Assembly: GCA_026874595.1 (NCBI GenBank)
Contig: CM049311.1
Span: 14,911,676 to 14,975,675, forward strand
Direction of reading: 5' to 3'
From: Sipunculus nudus
Taxonomy: Eukaryota; Annelida; Sipuncula; Golfingiida; Sipunculidae
DNA length: 64,000 nt
This document shows, piece by piece, positions 26,111 through 38,423 of the stretch (the first letter of the stretch is position 1; each line of letters opens with the position of its first letter). Position numbers and translations under genes: made by a program. The notes beneath the pieces are model-generated. The model worked only from the letters and a program-made list of their open reading frames with translations. It had not been told where the DNA came from and made no database searches.

Positions 26111-27882
26111 ACAGTCAATCTACAGTAAAATTTGTCTAATGATAACACTTATAAGGCTTCAAGAACTCCCTCCTAATTTAGAACCCAAATTAATTAGAAA
26201 TTTTTGTAATTACCACTACATGTACAACTTTTGTAAATATCTGATACAATGAGCATGTTTAAACAAGTTTCTTCAATGACATTATATGTGTTACAAACAG
26301 GATTAGTACATGTCCTTGATCTAATGGAAAGTCCGAGAAAAAGTTCATTTCAAAATCGTGGCTTTGGAAGTCCTGGAAAAACTATTTTTTAATAAGTCAT
26401 GTGACTTAATAAATTCAATAGGACTATTTTAAAGACAGATTTACACATGTTGTGTGTACACTGAATAAACCCTAAATTCACAACAAACCGTTTCCTGAAT
26501 ATGATTATGGATGTTACATATTTAAAAAAAAGGTTCTCATAAGCAAAATTTTTATGAAGTCATGTGGCCATATTTCTGGACTTTTTTCTATGATAAAATA
26601 ACAAATTTCCTGTTATACTTCTGTTCAGCCAAAAGTTATGAACTCACAATATCAAATTTTTGTATGTGGTAATATGATGACTTTATATGTGGTCATGTGA
26701 TAAATTTCATACAATTATCTAACCAATGAAGTCAGCATGTGGCTATGATCTCACACTATCTGGTTTTAACAAATCCTATCAGGCAGAGATGCTATAATAA
26801 GCTGCAGCCTGACATATGGGATTATGGAACAAACCACAGGTACATGAACTCTGACAGATAACACTGCTGATCTCATTTTACATAACAGTACACATCAGTA
26901 CATCTGTACAACATTCAGTACACCATGGGGAAGCTACACCTGTTGGTGGATCCACAGAGCTAATGCTCTCAGAAAATACACTTGTGTCAAGTGTCTGTTG
27001 GTCAATGCCATCTCACCCCTCATCACTAAAATACACACAGGCTACCGGACTTGGGGTGTCAAATTACCCCACTATACTTGATATTAAGTTACAGGGCTAA
27101 GCTCTAATCAAATTGAAATCTCCTGACTTGTTTAACCAAATGGATATCTGTCTGTCTGATCTGGAAAGGTATCTGAACAATCTGAAATTAAACCTTTTGT
27201 TGATATATAGCGAAGAATTGGCACCATTTACCAAACTGGCTTGAGCCATTTATCAATTGAATAGACCTATCTATTCACTATGGTATGCTGAAATCTAGAA
27301 CAATTCATGTGAATACTAGTGCAAAGTTATATTTAGGAGAGTTATGTACCAAGTGTATATACCTATCTGTGGTAAAAATCTAGAAACAACTTCTATGAAA
27401 TACTGGTATTCAGCCTTAAACAGGAGGTTAAGATCTCTTGTTACAATGTGATTACATAGGTTACAATGAACCTAAATTGGCATGCCTACTTTAAATATTA
27501 GTATAGAAAGTTCAAACTTCAAAGAAGCTCTAAAATACCTAAATTGAGTAAACCTGCCTTTGATGTCAAAATTGGATCATCTGGATTATATGCTACCTCT
27601 GTAATCCCTTTAAATGACTGTACTGACCAATATATATCAGCAACATCCTCGTACATTACTTAACACTAGACCAATACTACTGTGATGAAATAAATATTCT
27701 AGATCTGCAAATCAATTTTCTTGTTATGCATCAAAATATTCCGAATGAAGATCTTTCCTCTCACTAAAAAGGGCCATTCTGTGAAAAACTGAGTTTATTT
27801 GGGGAAAGGATGGCAAAGGTGTAGAACAACACCCTCAACGGGTAAAAGGTCCCACTTACCATAATGATAATGAAGACATACT
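26111..27882. other. Non-coding DNA, nothing recognised
   Basis: Very CpG-poor. The phrase GTCATGTG recurs (26396, 26559 and 26692 regions) without a clear unit. A CTACAGTAAAATTTGTCTAAT string at 26120 resembles the end of a pogo-like MITE. Confidence 0.35.
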
Positions 27883-28037
27883 CCCCCCCCCCCCCCCCGA
27901 AAAAAAAAGCTTTTTACTCCCACCACATATATGCATTACATGATATGTTTAGTTAAGAAAAGCATCGCCACCATGGGCGTGTGGGCACGTGTTATGTATA
28001 AGTGGTGGCGGCTGGGTTGGGGGGGGGGGGGGGGGGG
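27883..28037. repeat. Opposed C16 and G19 homopolymers flanking about 120 bp
   Basis: C16 at 27883-27898 and G19 at 28019-28037 form an inverted pair; outside them the sequence is ACTCCCC on the left and GGGGAGTC on the right, so short unique bases also match. Between them the DNA is locally GC-rich (CATCGCCACCATGGGCGTG). It may be a small inserted unit with polyC/polyG ends. Confidence 0.6.
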
Positions 28038-30035
28038 AGTCAACTTATTGTTAACAATGAACCAGACTGAATATCAAGTACAGCTTACAAGTATATAATG
28101 ATAGCCATAAAGCACATAATAGAGCCATTATAATCTTTACTACATCTCTGGAGATGACTCTCTCTCCTGAGTGAGGTCTTATCTCTACTTTAATTAAATG
28201 CTGCTCGACTCCTAACTATCATATCAGGGATGAGTGTGAATATAAGTGAGCAGACAGAGACTACATAGGAGCCTTCAGTGCCAGTAAATGGTTCAAGTGG
28301 GCGCTAGAACTTGCACTTTTGATTGACAAAACTTCAACTGAGCCCACCTGTATGACATCCATTCAGGGCAAACAGCTAATACACACCTGGAATGTTTACT
28401 TTCCCAACATCAAGGGAGGTAAAATGTATGGGCTAGCATTGAGACAATCAAGCTAAGAGTGCTTAATTCATATAATCCAATCTATAGAAACTGTACAATG
28501 CGACCTGTCCAATTATGTACATTCCTTTGCAGATTGATTGCAAGGTATGATTCCTTCCTTTGCAGCACTGACACTCATCAGATACCCATTTATTTTTTAT
28601 CCAGTTTTCCAACAAATTTTTAATGGTTATTGTATTATATTGTCTATTAAACCTGTAGGACAGATCACAGATGATTTTTTGGGATACAGAGGTTCCTGCA
28701 TCACTTCACCACAGAATCGCCCTTTTATTTAAATTTTTTACGGAGTGGGATGGCCCTATTATGAGAATGATCTGGGAAAATAACACCTATGATAACTAAA
28801 GTAGTAAATATTTAATGATCCTGGAGGTGACAGAATTGTAATTCTAGTAAAAATAATAATAGTATATGGAACACACTAGCCATGTAATGGAATATATGGG
28901 GGGTGGGGGTGTACCTAGACCCAGTTGTGGCTCTGTTGTAAACACGGGTCTAGGGGTGTGCCTACTGCAGTTGTGTGTAACAGGTTATAGTAACAACATT
29001 ACAATTGGTTATATTATTAATATTAGTATTAAAGTTCACAGATGTTAAACTAATAGTAACGATAAAAGTCCAACTATGAACTTTTATTTGCTACAGCATT
29101 TTCGAGGATGACTTAACAAACCCGCCCTGTGTGAATCAGGCAGTACATAAAACATACAGTGGTCCAGCTGAAACAAACAGCCCTGGAACAAACAAAACTC
29201 ATAGACAGGTACACTACAGCTTTGAACTGCCTCCTGCAGGCAAACATTTCTGGTCACTAGGAGCTTGCGCTGAGCCTTGTCTGGGCTAATTGTGAAACCA
29301 TTAGGATCCAATCGGGCGCACTAATCCGCCTGACTCTGTTGGTATCAATCACCCCTTGGCACTTTGATCTGACTCACAGCCCGAATGGCACCTACAGGTA
29401 AACTAACCTAAACAATAGATCTTAAACGCCTAATATGATCACGTTTTATGGCTGAATTGTTATTCGCATCGCGGAGACAACCAGATTAATAACAGCTGCC
29501 GGTATAACAGGCGCTAAGGTCACTCGCATACCACACCACTTGTCCATTTCGCGACATCAAATGGACCGCCTTTCCTTGGCAAACCGCAGTTCGTAGAACT
29601 ACAATGTTTAATAAACAGCTCTGTTTACCAGTATTCAGGAAGTGCTACCTTTTCGGTCGCTGCCCTAAACCTGGACTGCAGTTCCTTTACAACAAAACCT
29701 ATACAATAAAAGCCCCCTTCCTGTCAACCAAGGTATTAATTACCTATTCAGGAAATGCAAGGCCAAGGCACACTTCTATCGTTTAATAGGAGCAGTATAG
29801 GTCACTGCATTATGATAGGGATTAACATTTGCACAGAAACACGATGCTAAACGCCGTTGGAAGACCACGTGTTTCCCAATTTAAAGTTCCCACGGCGCGC
29901 TGTTACAGGAGATAACTATACAAAAATCAATACACAAATACTCAGGCGGAGATAAGGTTATCTAGATTATAGATAATCATGTTACTAATACACATGGGTG
30001 TTTCACATACTATATGTAGTACAAACACTGAGTTT
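28038..30035 (-). other. Proximal part of intron 1, spanning the CpG transition
   Basis: This follows the SAMD5-like exon 1 in the direction of transcription. From 30.04 kb down to about 29.3 kb CpG is abundant (for example TTCGCATCGCGGAG near 29.47 kb). Below 29.05 kb it is almost absent. No further exon is recognised. The open frames at 29084-29311 and 29604-29786 match nothing known. Confidence 0.5.
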
Positions 30036-30041
30036 ACTTAC
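30036..30041 (-). promoter_or_regulatory. Splice donor of the SAMD5-like exon 1
   Basis: On the minus strand the exon ends ACG and the intron opens GTAAGT, a full match to the metazoan U1 consensus. The codon boundary falls exactly at the junction (423 coding nt, 141 codons), so the next exon must begin in phase 0. Confidence 0.85.
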
Positions 30042-30464
30042 CGTTCCATGGTACGGCTCGTGGCGTATGTTTATATCGTCCTCTGCAAGTTTGCTGGTAA
30101 GAACAAGGGCTAGGTGGTGTTTTGGTACCGTTCTTAGCCCGGTAGCTATCTCTGACGGACCGGCACATATTGGGGTATCCTCACCTATATACAATTGCTC
30201 AGCATACGAATACTCCGAATCTATAACATCAGGTTTTTCTTCCAAAGTAAAATAAACGGCAGTACCGCCCTGTTCACGTAAATTTCGAACAGCATCTAAA
30301 ACCAGCACACGATGTCGGGGGTCTGTTACCCCTATAGCATCCAAGTCGGGGTTCCCAATTTGTTTACATACTTCCAAATCGTCGTAACCGTTATCCAAAA
30401 ATGCTTGGGTATACTGTGTAAGGTGTAAAGAACGTAGCCATTCTTCTACAATGTTATCAGCCAT
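30042..30464 (-). CDS. SAMD5: SAMD5-like SAM-domain adaptor, first coding exon
   Basis: This exon encodes 141 residues, starting MADNIVEEWL. Residues 4-65 form a sterile alpha motif (SAM) domain: W9-L10, the block NGYDDLEVCKQIG (25-37), DLDAIG (40-45) and the basic helix around H51-R52. Two further blocks match vertebrate SAMD5 as I remember it: VYFTLE just after the SAM domain (70-75) and the tail helix VPKHHLALVLTSKLAEDDIN (113-132). SAM domains mediate homo- and hetero-oligomerisation; SAMD5 is a small adaptor reported to contact Eph-receptor pathways, and its role in this animal is inference. The ATG at 30464-30462 is preceded in frame by TAG at 30479-30477, so no longer N-terminus exists in this exon. 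The frame continues 12 codons past the junction, but ACG|GTAAGT (last exon base 30042) is an excellent donor in phase 0, so those codons are intron. Vertebrate SAMD5 has a short second exon; I did not find its counterpart. SASH1 is the main alternative relative, but the N-terminal position of the SAM domain favours SAMD5. Confidence 0.9.
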
Positions 30465-30700
30465 TAGGTATCCTCGCTAGTACGGCTTTAGCTAAGACAA
30501 GACACGGTATATTTTGAAAGCCAGGCCAGCTGGCGGTACGGCATGTTGGGACGCTGCGAAGAGCTACACTCATTGAATCCACACTGCAACCCAAACACAA
30601 TCATCTCGGCTCGCGTGGCTCCAGTTAACTCGGGTCAATCACATCTAGCGGGCTACGTGATTGGCCGCCAATCTGCGAGGCGCCGCCCCCTACAGCGCCC
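30465..30700 (-). promoter_or_regulatory. Candidate promoter and 5' UTR of the SAMD5-like gene
   Basis: This is the CpG-rich 5' flank immediately upstream of the start codon. Reading the minus strand toward the gene it contains a GC-rich block (30678-30700), a CCAAT dyad (30659-30673), an E-box CAGCTG near 30530 and an AAAATATA stretch at 30508-30515, about 45 nt before the ATG. The last could act as a weak TATA element, but that would leave a very short 5' UTR. Transcription start and strength cannot be told from sequence. Confidence 0.45.
30659..30673. promoter_or_regulatory. Inverted CCAAT dyad (NF-Y-like) upstream of the SAMD5-like gene
   Basis: GATTGGCCGCCAATC is an odd-length perfect palindrome made of two opposed CCAAT boxes. 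It lies about 195 bp upstream of the start codon, inside the usual range for NF-Y sites of animal promoters. Binding is inferred. Confidence 0.5.
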
Positions 30701-33259
30701 ACAACCATAACAAATTCATGTGCTTTCGCAGGGCTTAGCGGGATTTTTTTTTTCTGAATTAAACCAACCGAGCTAACAACTGTAATTGCTAAGATATGCC
30801 CGTGGCAACAAAAGTAAAACATGACCGACATAAGGTTACTGACTAAATATAAGCCCTAACTGATGCGGTTTTAAATGGAACACAAGTAAAACCAATTCGA
30901 TTTTAAACGGCCAATGCAGTCTGTTACTAAGACGTTCCCGTTAACATTAAATGCACTGTAAATACAGGTTTCTGTAACGAAAGGATTTTCTGTTGTTCGT
31001 TATTCCGTGAAAATACTAGCACGGTTCCTAAATTTGCACGCGGGTAAATCCGAAAATGATAAAATAAAAAATAAATAATAAAAACCAGAGGTGTGGACCG
31101 GACCGGGCCACCCCTATATATATGTTTGAGTTGCATATTAATATTAATCTTATAGAATTTGCGTTTGTGATACTTCATTCACAGCGTATGCCGTCATTAT
31201 TTTATATAAATTCGTCGCCAGTTTCTATAAAAGGATGACTTATAACGGTTAAACTGCCAATGGTTTTAGTACTTCTCTTTCCTTTCATTGAGAGGCTTTT
31301 AAGATTAAACATAAGCACATTTAATATCCATAACAATATTGAGACTTATCATATTTAGCAAAATCCATCTGTAGCATATAAATAAGCCATACTGATTGAT
31401 CTAGGTATAGGGATGACCGGTCAAGGAACATGCCGTCCATTCGTTTGTGTTGTTGGTACTCTAACGCAAATTAAGCAATAACGAACTTGGGCCTTGAAGA
31501 TCGAGTAGTCTAATGTGTGCATTAATTTACAGTTTGCTTGTTTTTGTTGCCAGTGTACGTATCTATCACTCCCAGTTGTGTAGTATGTCTACATTCATCC
31601 CTCGCTCCTGCGGGGACCGTGAAAATAGCCTGAATGGTCGCCACACCCACTCCTAATTAAATCCAGCTTTTTAGGGTTTCTCTCTTTCATGTTTTATTTC
31701 CTATTGCAGACAGAGGCGGGTTTTTATTAGCAGGTGCGTGCCGTATTATAAAGGGGTGGGACTGAAGCGGTTAGGCCGGTTAAGGCCATACTGACACTGA
31801 GCGTGTTGGTGGTGAGGGGAGGGGGTTGGTGGCAGTTCACCATGGTGTGAAATACAGCAAAAATAATCGCAACTTATTGTAATTATTATTTTGCTTAACC
31901 TTGTGCATGACGGGGCGGCCAACGCTCTCAATTTTAGACCCGGACAGGCGCATGGGTTGGGAAGGGGGGGGGGGGGGGGGGGTAACAAAATTCCAGCTCT
32001 GTAGTCACTATTTGCACTGATAAACTAACTTAGATTTCTTTAAATGAAAGAAATATTTCTAAAATTGTATTCGCTACGTTGTACGCATCATAACATTAAG
32101 CACTTTATTATACATGAAAACTCAGTAATTTTGCCCATTTTAACGTAGCCCCATCCCACCCCCTCGGCCTGTTGTATACAATGTTACAGCTCGTGTGCAA
32201 ATAGCAATCATAGCAAATCTATTTAACAAATAGAACAGCGTATATTTCTGTATAGTATGGTATATCATAACACTCTATATTAAGACTTGTATACATTGTA
32301 TATAAAGCAGTAAATAGTACAGAGTAAAGAACATACAGTTTAGTTTATAATATATTTAGTATCCTGCTATGATTTCAGGATTTGGGCGTGGTTCAAAAAA
32401 GCGTTGCCGATACACATACCTTGCCACCGATACTTTCTCCCCGCAGATGAATTCCCGCCTAAACGCTGTTCTCGGAGCACTGTCGTTCACATCCCCGCGC
32501 CTTAATTTAACCATGAATTGTTTATTTCTCCTAGTTCCTCGAAAGCTCTCGGGGGGGGGGGGGGGGGCTGCCATTTTGGGTACACACCAGAACCCAGATG
32601 TCATAGGTCGCATGTCGAAATTATGGGTACCGTATACCGCTATAGTCCCAATAATTGTTCATCATGCTATAATATAAATGGGCCTGATATTGTCTTGTAT
32701 ATTTTTTAGGTGATCACACACTCACACACACGATTACATCACATCCCCAGAAGGAGGTCCTCTATAGCTGTGCTGGTTCATTTTGTGATATATCAAGGAT
32801 AGTAAAATAATAATGAATACTTATATGGTGTTACAAGAGCACCCCAACAAAGAATATATCTTATGTTATCCTTTAAAATAAATCATATCGGTACTTAAAC
32901 ATGCATGTATGAGTTGCAGAATAAGAAATAATATACTGAAACTGTATTGCAATTTTGCTCTCTCCATTGAAACAAATTGTATCACTATACTAGACCTCTA
33001 CCACTTGACTACCTCTGCAACTATTATAATAATACTAGTTTTACTACTCCTTTGTATTCATGAACATTATCACATTATCAAAATCCCACATCATCGGAGA
33101 AATACGGGTTTACAAAATACCAGACTGGCCACAATCTGCTGATCGATGTGGAGTTCACCCGCAGGTGGGATAGAGATGGATAACAGAGCAGACCAGGCCT
33201 TACCCAAACCTGGCACGTGATACGCCTGGAGCGACCTTCCAGTCTGACACATTGCTGCG
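30701..33259. other. Upstream intergenic DNA with two G-tracts
   Basis: CpG-rich DNA behind the SAMD5-like promoter. It holds G19 at 31964-31982, preceded by GGGTTGGGAA, and G17 at 32551-32567. A short CA-rich string is at 32715-32733. Frames across the G-tracts give polyP/polyG artefacts. No genes are supported. Confidence 0.4.
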
Positions 33260-33272
33260 GGGTCAGAGGTCA
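33260..33272 (+). promoter_or_regulatory. DR1 nuclear-receptor half-site pair
   Basis: GGGTCAGAGGTCA is a direct repeat of RGGTCA with one-base spacing, the preferred form for RXR heterodimers and HNF4-type receptors. It lies within a unique, GC-richer block (33100-33400) about 2.8 kb upstream of the SAMD5-like start codon. Function is inferred. Confidence 0.35.
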
Positions 33273-33274
33273 CC

Positions 33275-34577
33275 TCCCTGTGGGACGGGGCGAGACTTTA
33301 ACCCAGTGCGACTTTCTAACCTCGTCATAGAGTTTCTGTGGATGAGGTCATAGCTGTTCATCTCTCATTACGCGGTCGCATGAGACTTTTGCACACGACA
33401 CCGTTGTTAAATAAACAGACACCATTTTTTAACCGTGTTCTTTTCAAGGTAACTGTCATCTTCAGCCACACTCGTATTCAATGAATCTGCCCTAGCTGAC
33501 AAAAACGAATCATGTAAATTTGTTTAGATTTTAGACCGACAAAGCCACTGTTCAGATACCCGCCCCTTCCAACCCGAGTCAGAATTCAGGCCTTTATGAT
33601 CCTTATTTTACAATGAGCCAGTCTAATTACAATGCGTTAAAGCCATATTCTTAAAGTCAGATTATAGTTGTTTTATTTATTTACGATTATATCTGGGATA
33701 AGAGAAATTAAACTTACTGTATTTGTCACACATATGGGTTGATGGGTCGTCAAATTAGTCTCAAACCCTTCGTTTCGGTGCCGCATACAATTTATTCGAC
33801 CCAATCCGTCCGGTCCGCAGACTGGTCTCCGTTAATATGTTTTTATCCAAGCCTTTGGTTTTGTTGAATTGTAATTGGTCTTAAAAATATCCTGTCTGTT
33901 ATTAATATGTTAGAAATGAATTAATGTATTTATAATAATATACATGTATTGTAATCGTTCATTGTGTCACAGGAAATAGATGCCAGTGGCTTATTGTCTA
34001 TGATACTCGCAGATTATAGAGCTTTGGTCCCACTGCCCGACATTAGGGGAATCGGCCGCAGTTCCTGGTCTGTCGGAACTACGTAAGTCCGTTTTAGTGG
34101 TCACATTGAACGGTTGTGCAACTGTTGTACAACCTGCTAAACCCGCTCTCGTTGGTCAGATTATTGGCCCTGTACCAGAACTAGTGTGATCAGACAAACG
34201 AAAGTGGGTGTCGCAATTTTTTTTAAATTTGGAGCTGGATGCACAATGTGATAACGCGCTCTCAAGGGTCTTATTACAATTCTTTGCTCTGTGCCTACCC
34301 TGGTGGTGTAATCCAGAGAAGCTTGCTATAAAAAGCAGCGGTTAAAATAATAGGAGATCTGGGACGACTGCAATGCATACAGGGACATAATCAGGAGCAA
34401 TATTATGCCTATTCTTTCACACTATCAGTTCAGTTTTGCTTTATACAAAAGTTTCCCGGCAAATCATCCCAGCACACAGTCCCGGTACCTGACAGACTGC
34501 TGTTTAAAACCTTGTTGTGGCTCTGCATGTTTATAAACACAGTCCACGTGTGTCTGTTTACCAAAACAAGGCAGCGG
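33275..34577. other. Non-coding DNA, nothing recognised
   Basis: CpG-rich, single-copy-looking sequence. A CTACGTAAGT string near 34080 looks like a plus-strand donor but has no supporting frame. Confidence 0.35.
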
Positions 34578-34892
34578 GACCGGAGGTTCGATTGAGTCGC
34601 AACACGCGTTCTTTTAGCCAGCGGGAAGTGTATCTCATTTTTGGGGGGCCAAGTCGGTCAGGGCATCTCCTGGTTGGCATGTGTTTTAGCTCACCGATGC
34701 AAACTGCCCGACGCGCTATGTTTATTTTGACTCCTGAGATCACGCCCGGTCCAATCTTTTTTACACTCGTTTACAGGAGTAAGCAAATGGTTTCAAGGCA
34801 ATATTTTGACAGGTATACAGATTTATTTTAAAGGGGAAAAGCTGTTTTCCTGTTAATTCAGCATGCTTTATAGATGTTTTGGCCCCTTTTAG
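34578..34892 (+). mobile_element. MITE family B, copy 1 (right end degraded)
   Basis: Colinear with 41330-41625 over about 300 bp, with shared phrases GCCAGYGGGAAG, TCAGGGYATCTCCTG, AACACTCGTTTACAGGAGT and GCAATATTTTGACAGGT. The right end here is a damaged version (GATGTTTTGGCCCCTTTT) of the GGTGATTGGGCCCCTTTAAA end seen intact in copy 2. I could not define the left end. Confidence 0.7.
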
Positions 34893-35698
34893 TTACACTA
34901 TTAAGATACACATCTCCGTGTTATTGGGTTTAAAATTCCTAACTGGTGTAGGATGCCTGTGTTTTATTAACCTGACACACACCAACACAAGCATGTCGTG
35001 AAACTGACATGCCACGCGCGGTCAAGGAGGACTCAGGTGGTTCGAGCAAGATGTCGTTTGGTTGCGAGCATTCACAACAAGCGGCCGTTTGGAAAATCCA
35101 ATTTTCCTCAAGAGAATTTAGGCCGATGGCTGAGGCTTGTGTTTGCCACATAATACAAAGGATCAACATTTTGGGGGACCTGTGATCAGTCTTGTGCGGC
35201 GTGGCGAGTGGTGCGTGGATAAATGTATCGAAGAGACGCCCAACATTCAATACCCCTCGTGACGGATTACATAAGGCTAGGCGCCTTCTCTTATCTCATC
35301 GTGTTCCCCAAACGATCGCTTCACTTCCTCTTGGGAATTGCGTTCCCGCCTTTGGTTCCACGCATCTCGCCTGTATAGAACTCATCGCTCTTGATTTCCT
35401 GTCTATTCCGGCAAAAAAAACTTAAGAAATATTGTTCTGATCGTCGTCCCACCGTATCAAGCAACAGGCGTATAGTCTTTCCAACAGGGATATAGTCTTT
35501 CATGCTTAGATTCAAGGAGAGAAGTTTAAAAAATTGAAGAATTCAGTATAATAACAAGTTTCATTAATGAAAACGTACTTAAGTTCTGTAAGACCTACAG
35601 ATAATTTTATATACAAGCAACATGAACTCTTTTTCTTTTAAGAAACTAGGGAATTTAATAACAACCTACAAACAATTTTATTAGGCAAAAAAAAAATT
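34893..35698. other. CpG-rich unique DNA, nothing recognised
   Basis: High CpG density and several 60-100 codon frames on both strands (for example 34939-35250 minus, 35192-35425 plus) that overlap each other and match no known protein. Treated as chance frames. Confidence 0.35.
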
Positions 35699-36249
35699 AA
35701 AGGTATGGTTCTCAGGCACCGCCCGCATCAATTTTAAACCCCCGCATCAAAAATTTTTATTTTGATTTTCAATATAAGCTTTCCAATTTTGAGCTGCTGC
35801 CGCTCCGACATTTCTTTCAAGAAGATAAAACAATACAATTTCCTTTGTTTTGTAGTGCTTTTACTTATTTAGCAAAATAAAACTGTTATTTTCATGCTTT
35901 TCCCTCATCATTTGACATTTTAATCGAAACATACCAAAAAACATAAAATAAAAAAAGCGCCCGCCCGCATTGATTTTAAACCCCCGCATCAAAAATTTTT
36001 ATTTTGATTTTCAATAAAAGCTTTCCAATTTTGAGCTGCTGCCGCTCCGACATTTCTTTCAAGAAGATAAAACAATACAATTTCCTTTGTTTTGTAGTGC
36101 TTTTACTTATTTAGCAAAATAAAACTGTTATTTTCATGCTTTTCCCTCATCATTTGACATTTTAATCGAAACATACCAAAAAACTTAAAATAAAAAAAGC
36201 GCCCGCCCGCATTGATTTCTGAAAAAAAGTGCCTGAGAACCAGACCTTT
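35699..36249. mobile_element. MITE family D with a recent 242-bp internal tandem duplication
   Basis: The ends are GGTATGGTTCTCAGGCAC at 35702-35719 and, reverse-complemented, GGTCTGGTTCTCAGGCAC at 36229-36246, 17 of 18 identical. The match extends outward through AAA. Between them a unit containing ACCCCCGCATCAAAAATTT and GAGCTGCTGCCGCTCCGAC is present twice at an exact 242-bp offset (35739/35981; 35791/36033) with only about two differences that I can see, then begins a third time. No coding capacity. Target duplication unclear because of A-runs on both sides. Confidence 0.85.
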
Positions 36250-36464
36250 TTTTTTATTTTGGCCTTATAGTTTCAAACTTTTACATAGGTGCCTACTTAG
36301 AATTTTTTCTTTCTTCCTTCTTTACAATAAGTTAATGCCATTATCAATAAAAGGGTTAAATCGTCTTAAGGTCTAGTTTTACTGTTTTCGGTCATGCTAA
36401 CTACACAAAAGAGGCAATGACAATGAGACCTCAGATATAAACATGCACACCATCCAATTAAATG

Positions 36465-36900
36465 TTAAAGGGGCCTAATCACCTATATCTGATCATTATA
36501 TACTAAAGGAGCTTTTATAAAAATAGGCCAGAAAACTTGGATGTAATCGCACACAGGCTGCTTCTTTTGTTTATATCAACGTGTTTATAATATGTGAGGG
36601 CCCGCCAAAATAAAACAAGTTCAATCAAGCCATCTGGCGGCAAGTCAGATAAGCCAGAGCTTTGCAAATGGCGTTTTGCAACAAGTGACCTTTCTACCTC
36701 CGCATATATGCAAACTACCACCATAGGTTACATGTTTTTTTCCCGTTTGTCAACAAAGCTGTGTTTACAAACACATTGTTGATAAACAAGTTCATACATC
36801 CTTTACAGAGGCGTTAATTCTATGAACTTTTCATGACAAGAATTACCCTCATATCATTAATATATACACAGAAGAATCCAGAAATCACATACACCTTTAA
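36465..36900 (+). mobile_element. TTAA-flanked MITE, family A, copy 2
   Basis: Starts TTAAAGGGGCCTAATCACCT and ends ACACCTTTAA, opposite in orientation to copy 1. The right terminal 25-30 bp seen in the other copies are missing, but TTAA is still present at the edge. CpGs such as GGCGTTTTGCAAC and AATCGCACACAGG are intact. Confidence 0.8.
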
Positions 36901-37544
36901 AGTTAAAAAATTATAAATGTTTCACCTCTGTCGCTGTGAGTGGGAAACGGCACCCAACTTTCAGAATCTCTATACGGCCCGGAAACAACTTCTAGACATA
37001 TTTATGCACATTCTGGTTCAAATGCATTGATTAAGATGAAACTCCTAAGGTTATTATTAGCTATACATTATTAATCCAGAAAACCGGCTATATTATATAT
37101 CTGATATAAATAAGCGGGTGGTTTTCAGTACAACTAATATTGGACACGGGTGATTCGTTATATCAATATGTCTCTATAGAACAGGGCAGACCAAAATGTC
37201 ACAGGACGTGGACTTTGATGTGATATCACATGACATATAAAAGTCCCAAACAAAATGTCAGCCAGTCTGTAAACGTGAAAATGTCACCCCTGGTATTCAT
37301 TAATATTGTTTGATACAATATTGGTTCCGCTACCAGAGGCCGCTAGTAGCCTTATCCAGTAATTACGGTGAGGTTATTGCAACACCGCGATTGAAATTAA
37401 TGAAACATGTTCAAAACGGGCACGCCATATTAAAATAAATGGAATTAAATTTTCACAGTAAAATCACAGACTTGATTGTTGAATCATCATAAATCTACAC
37501 ACCCGTCCCTTTCTAGAACACACACAGTCTATAGGTCTATTTAA

Positions 37545-37880
37545 TTGCCTCAATCAGGAGGGTATGCGGGCATCCCCGTTCGTGTGTGTGTGTGCGTGTG
37601 TGTTTGTTCACCATATAACTCACGCAATCTTAAACGGGATCTCATAAAATTTTCAGGACATTTCGGGAATGGGCCAATGAAGAATCCATTAGATTATGGT
37701 GTGGATCCGGAACATGATCCGGATTCAGGATTTACTTGATGGAATACTCATAAATGTTCAGTCACATATGCCCGTATGAGCATGGGAATATGGGCCATTA
37801 TGGGAGCACCCCGCAACAGTGACTCTCCACAGGGTGGGGCCTGCATTTCTTAAAATGCAGATTTTAGTTAAGTATACTTA
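37545..37880 (+). repeat. Dispersed repeat family C, copy 2
   Basis: A GT-rich head (37580-37608), then AACGGGATCTCATAAAATTT, GGACATTTCGGGAA, GGTGTGGATCCGGAACATGA and closing TTAAAATGCAGATTTTAG. Colinear with 15990-16325. This copy keeps its CpGs (GATCCGGAACATGATCCGGA is a near-palindromic block of the family). Confidence 0.7.
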
Positions 37881-37890
37881 CTTCCTCAGT

Positions 37891-38423
37891 CGTATAATTT
37901 TTAAATATTATAATGAACCATATATATACCGGTACACAATAAAGGCCAACTCAAGCCAATGCCATCTTAGCGCCTTGCTCCGAGGAATATATGGTTAGCC
38001 TAGCGTCATGGCCCATGGAATGTGTTGCTTCTTTGGTGAGCAGTTTTACTGCATGATTAGCTCTTATGCTTGAATGATTTGACTCCTTGATTATCAGTAC
38101 ATAAGAATCATTAGCACGTATATATATAACAGTTTAATAATCACACATCGGTTTTTATGTCGGAACAATTTCAGAGCGTTTACTAATATTGTATAAGGAT
38201 TAACTATGTCTATAATTTCAGACAAAGCTCCCTATTTAGGTCTATATTTGTTGCACTTGAAGTTCTGCTTGTATCAACAGGACGCAGGAAGAACATGCGC
38301 GATGTTAATCAATGAATATTATTTTATAAATATTTTTTGTGTGGCTTCAACAAAAATAAAATCGTCATAATATTAAACAGTTACTCGAGGTCAAACATGA
38401 AATGAAGGCGAATTAACATATCC
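37891..38423. other. Non-coding DNA, nothing recognised
   Basis: Unremarkable sequence between repeat family C copy 2 and a small foldback. No features identified. Confidence 0.35.

Larger units (their letters stand above)
1..29050. other. CpG-depleted compartment, left (probable methylated gene body)
   Basis: CpG is rare throughout: a hand count of 26101-27060 gives 4 CpG in 960 bp, although GC content would predict several times more. The depletion ends near 29.05-29.3 kb, about 1 kb inside intron 1 of the SAMD5-like gene. In invertebrates with mosaic methylation, transcribed gene bodies are methylated and lose CpG, so this stretch fits intron or downstream gene body of the leftward-transcribed gene. 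The transcription-unit interpretation is inference. Confidence 0.6.

Noticed and set aside
30003-30041. Extension of the SAMD5-like frame by 12 codons beyond 30042
   Set aside because: The extension begins exactly at GTAAGT and its residues do not continue the SAMD5 similarity; it is intron read-through.
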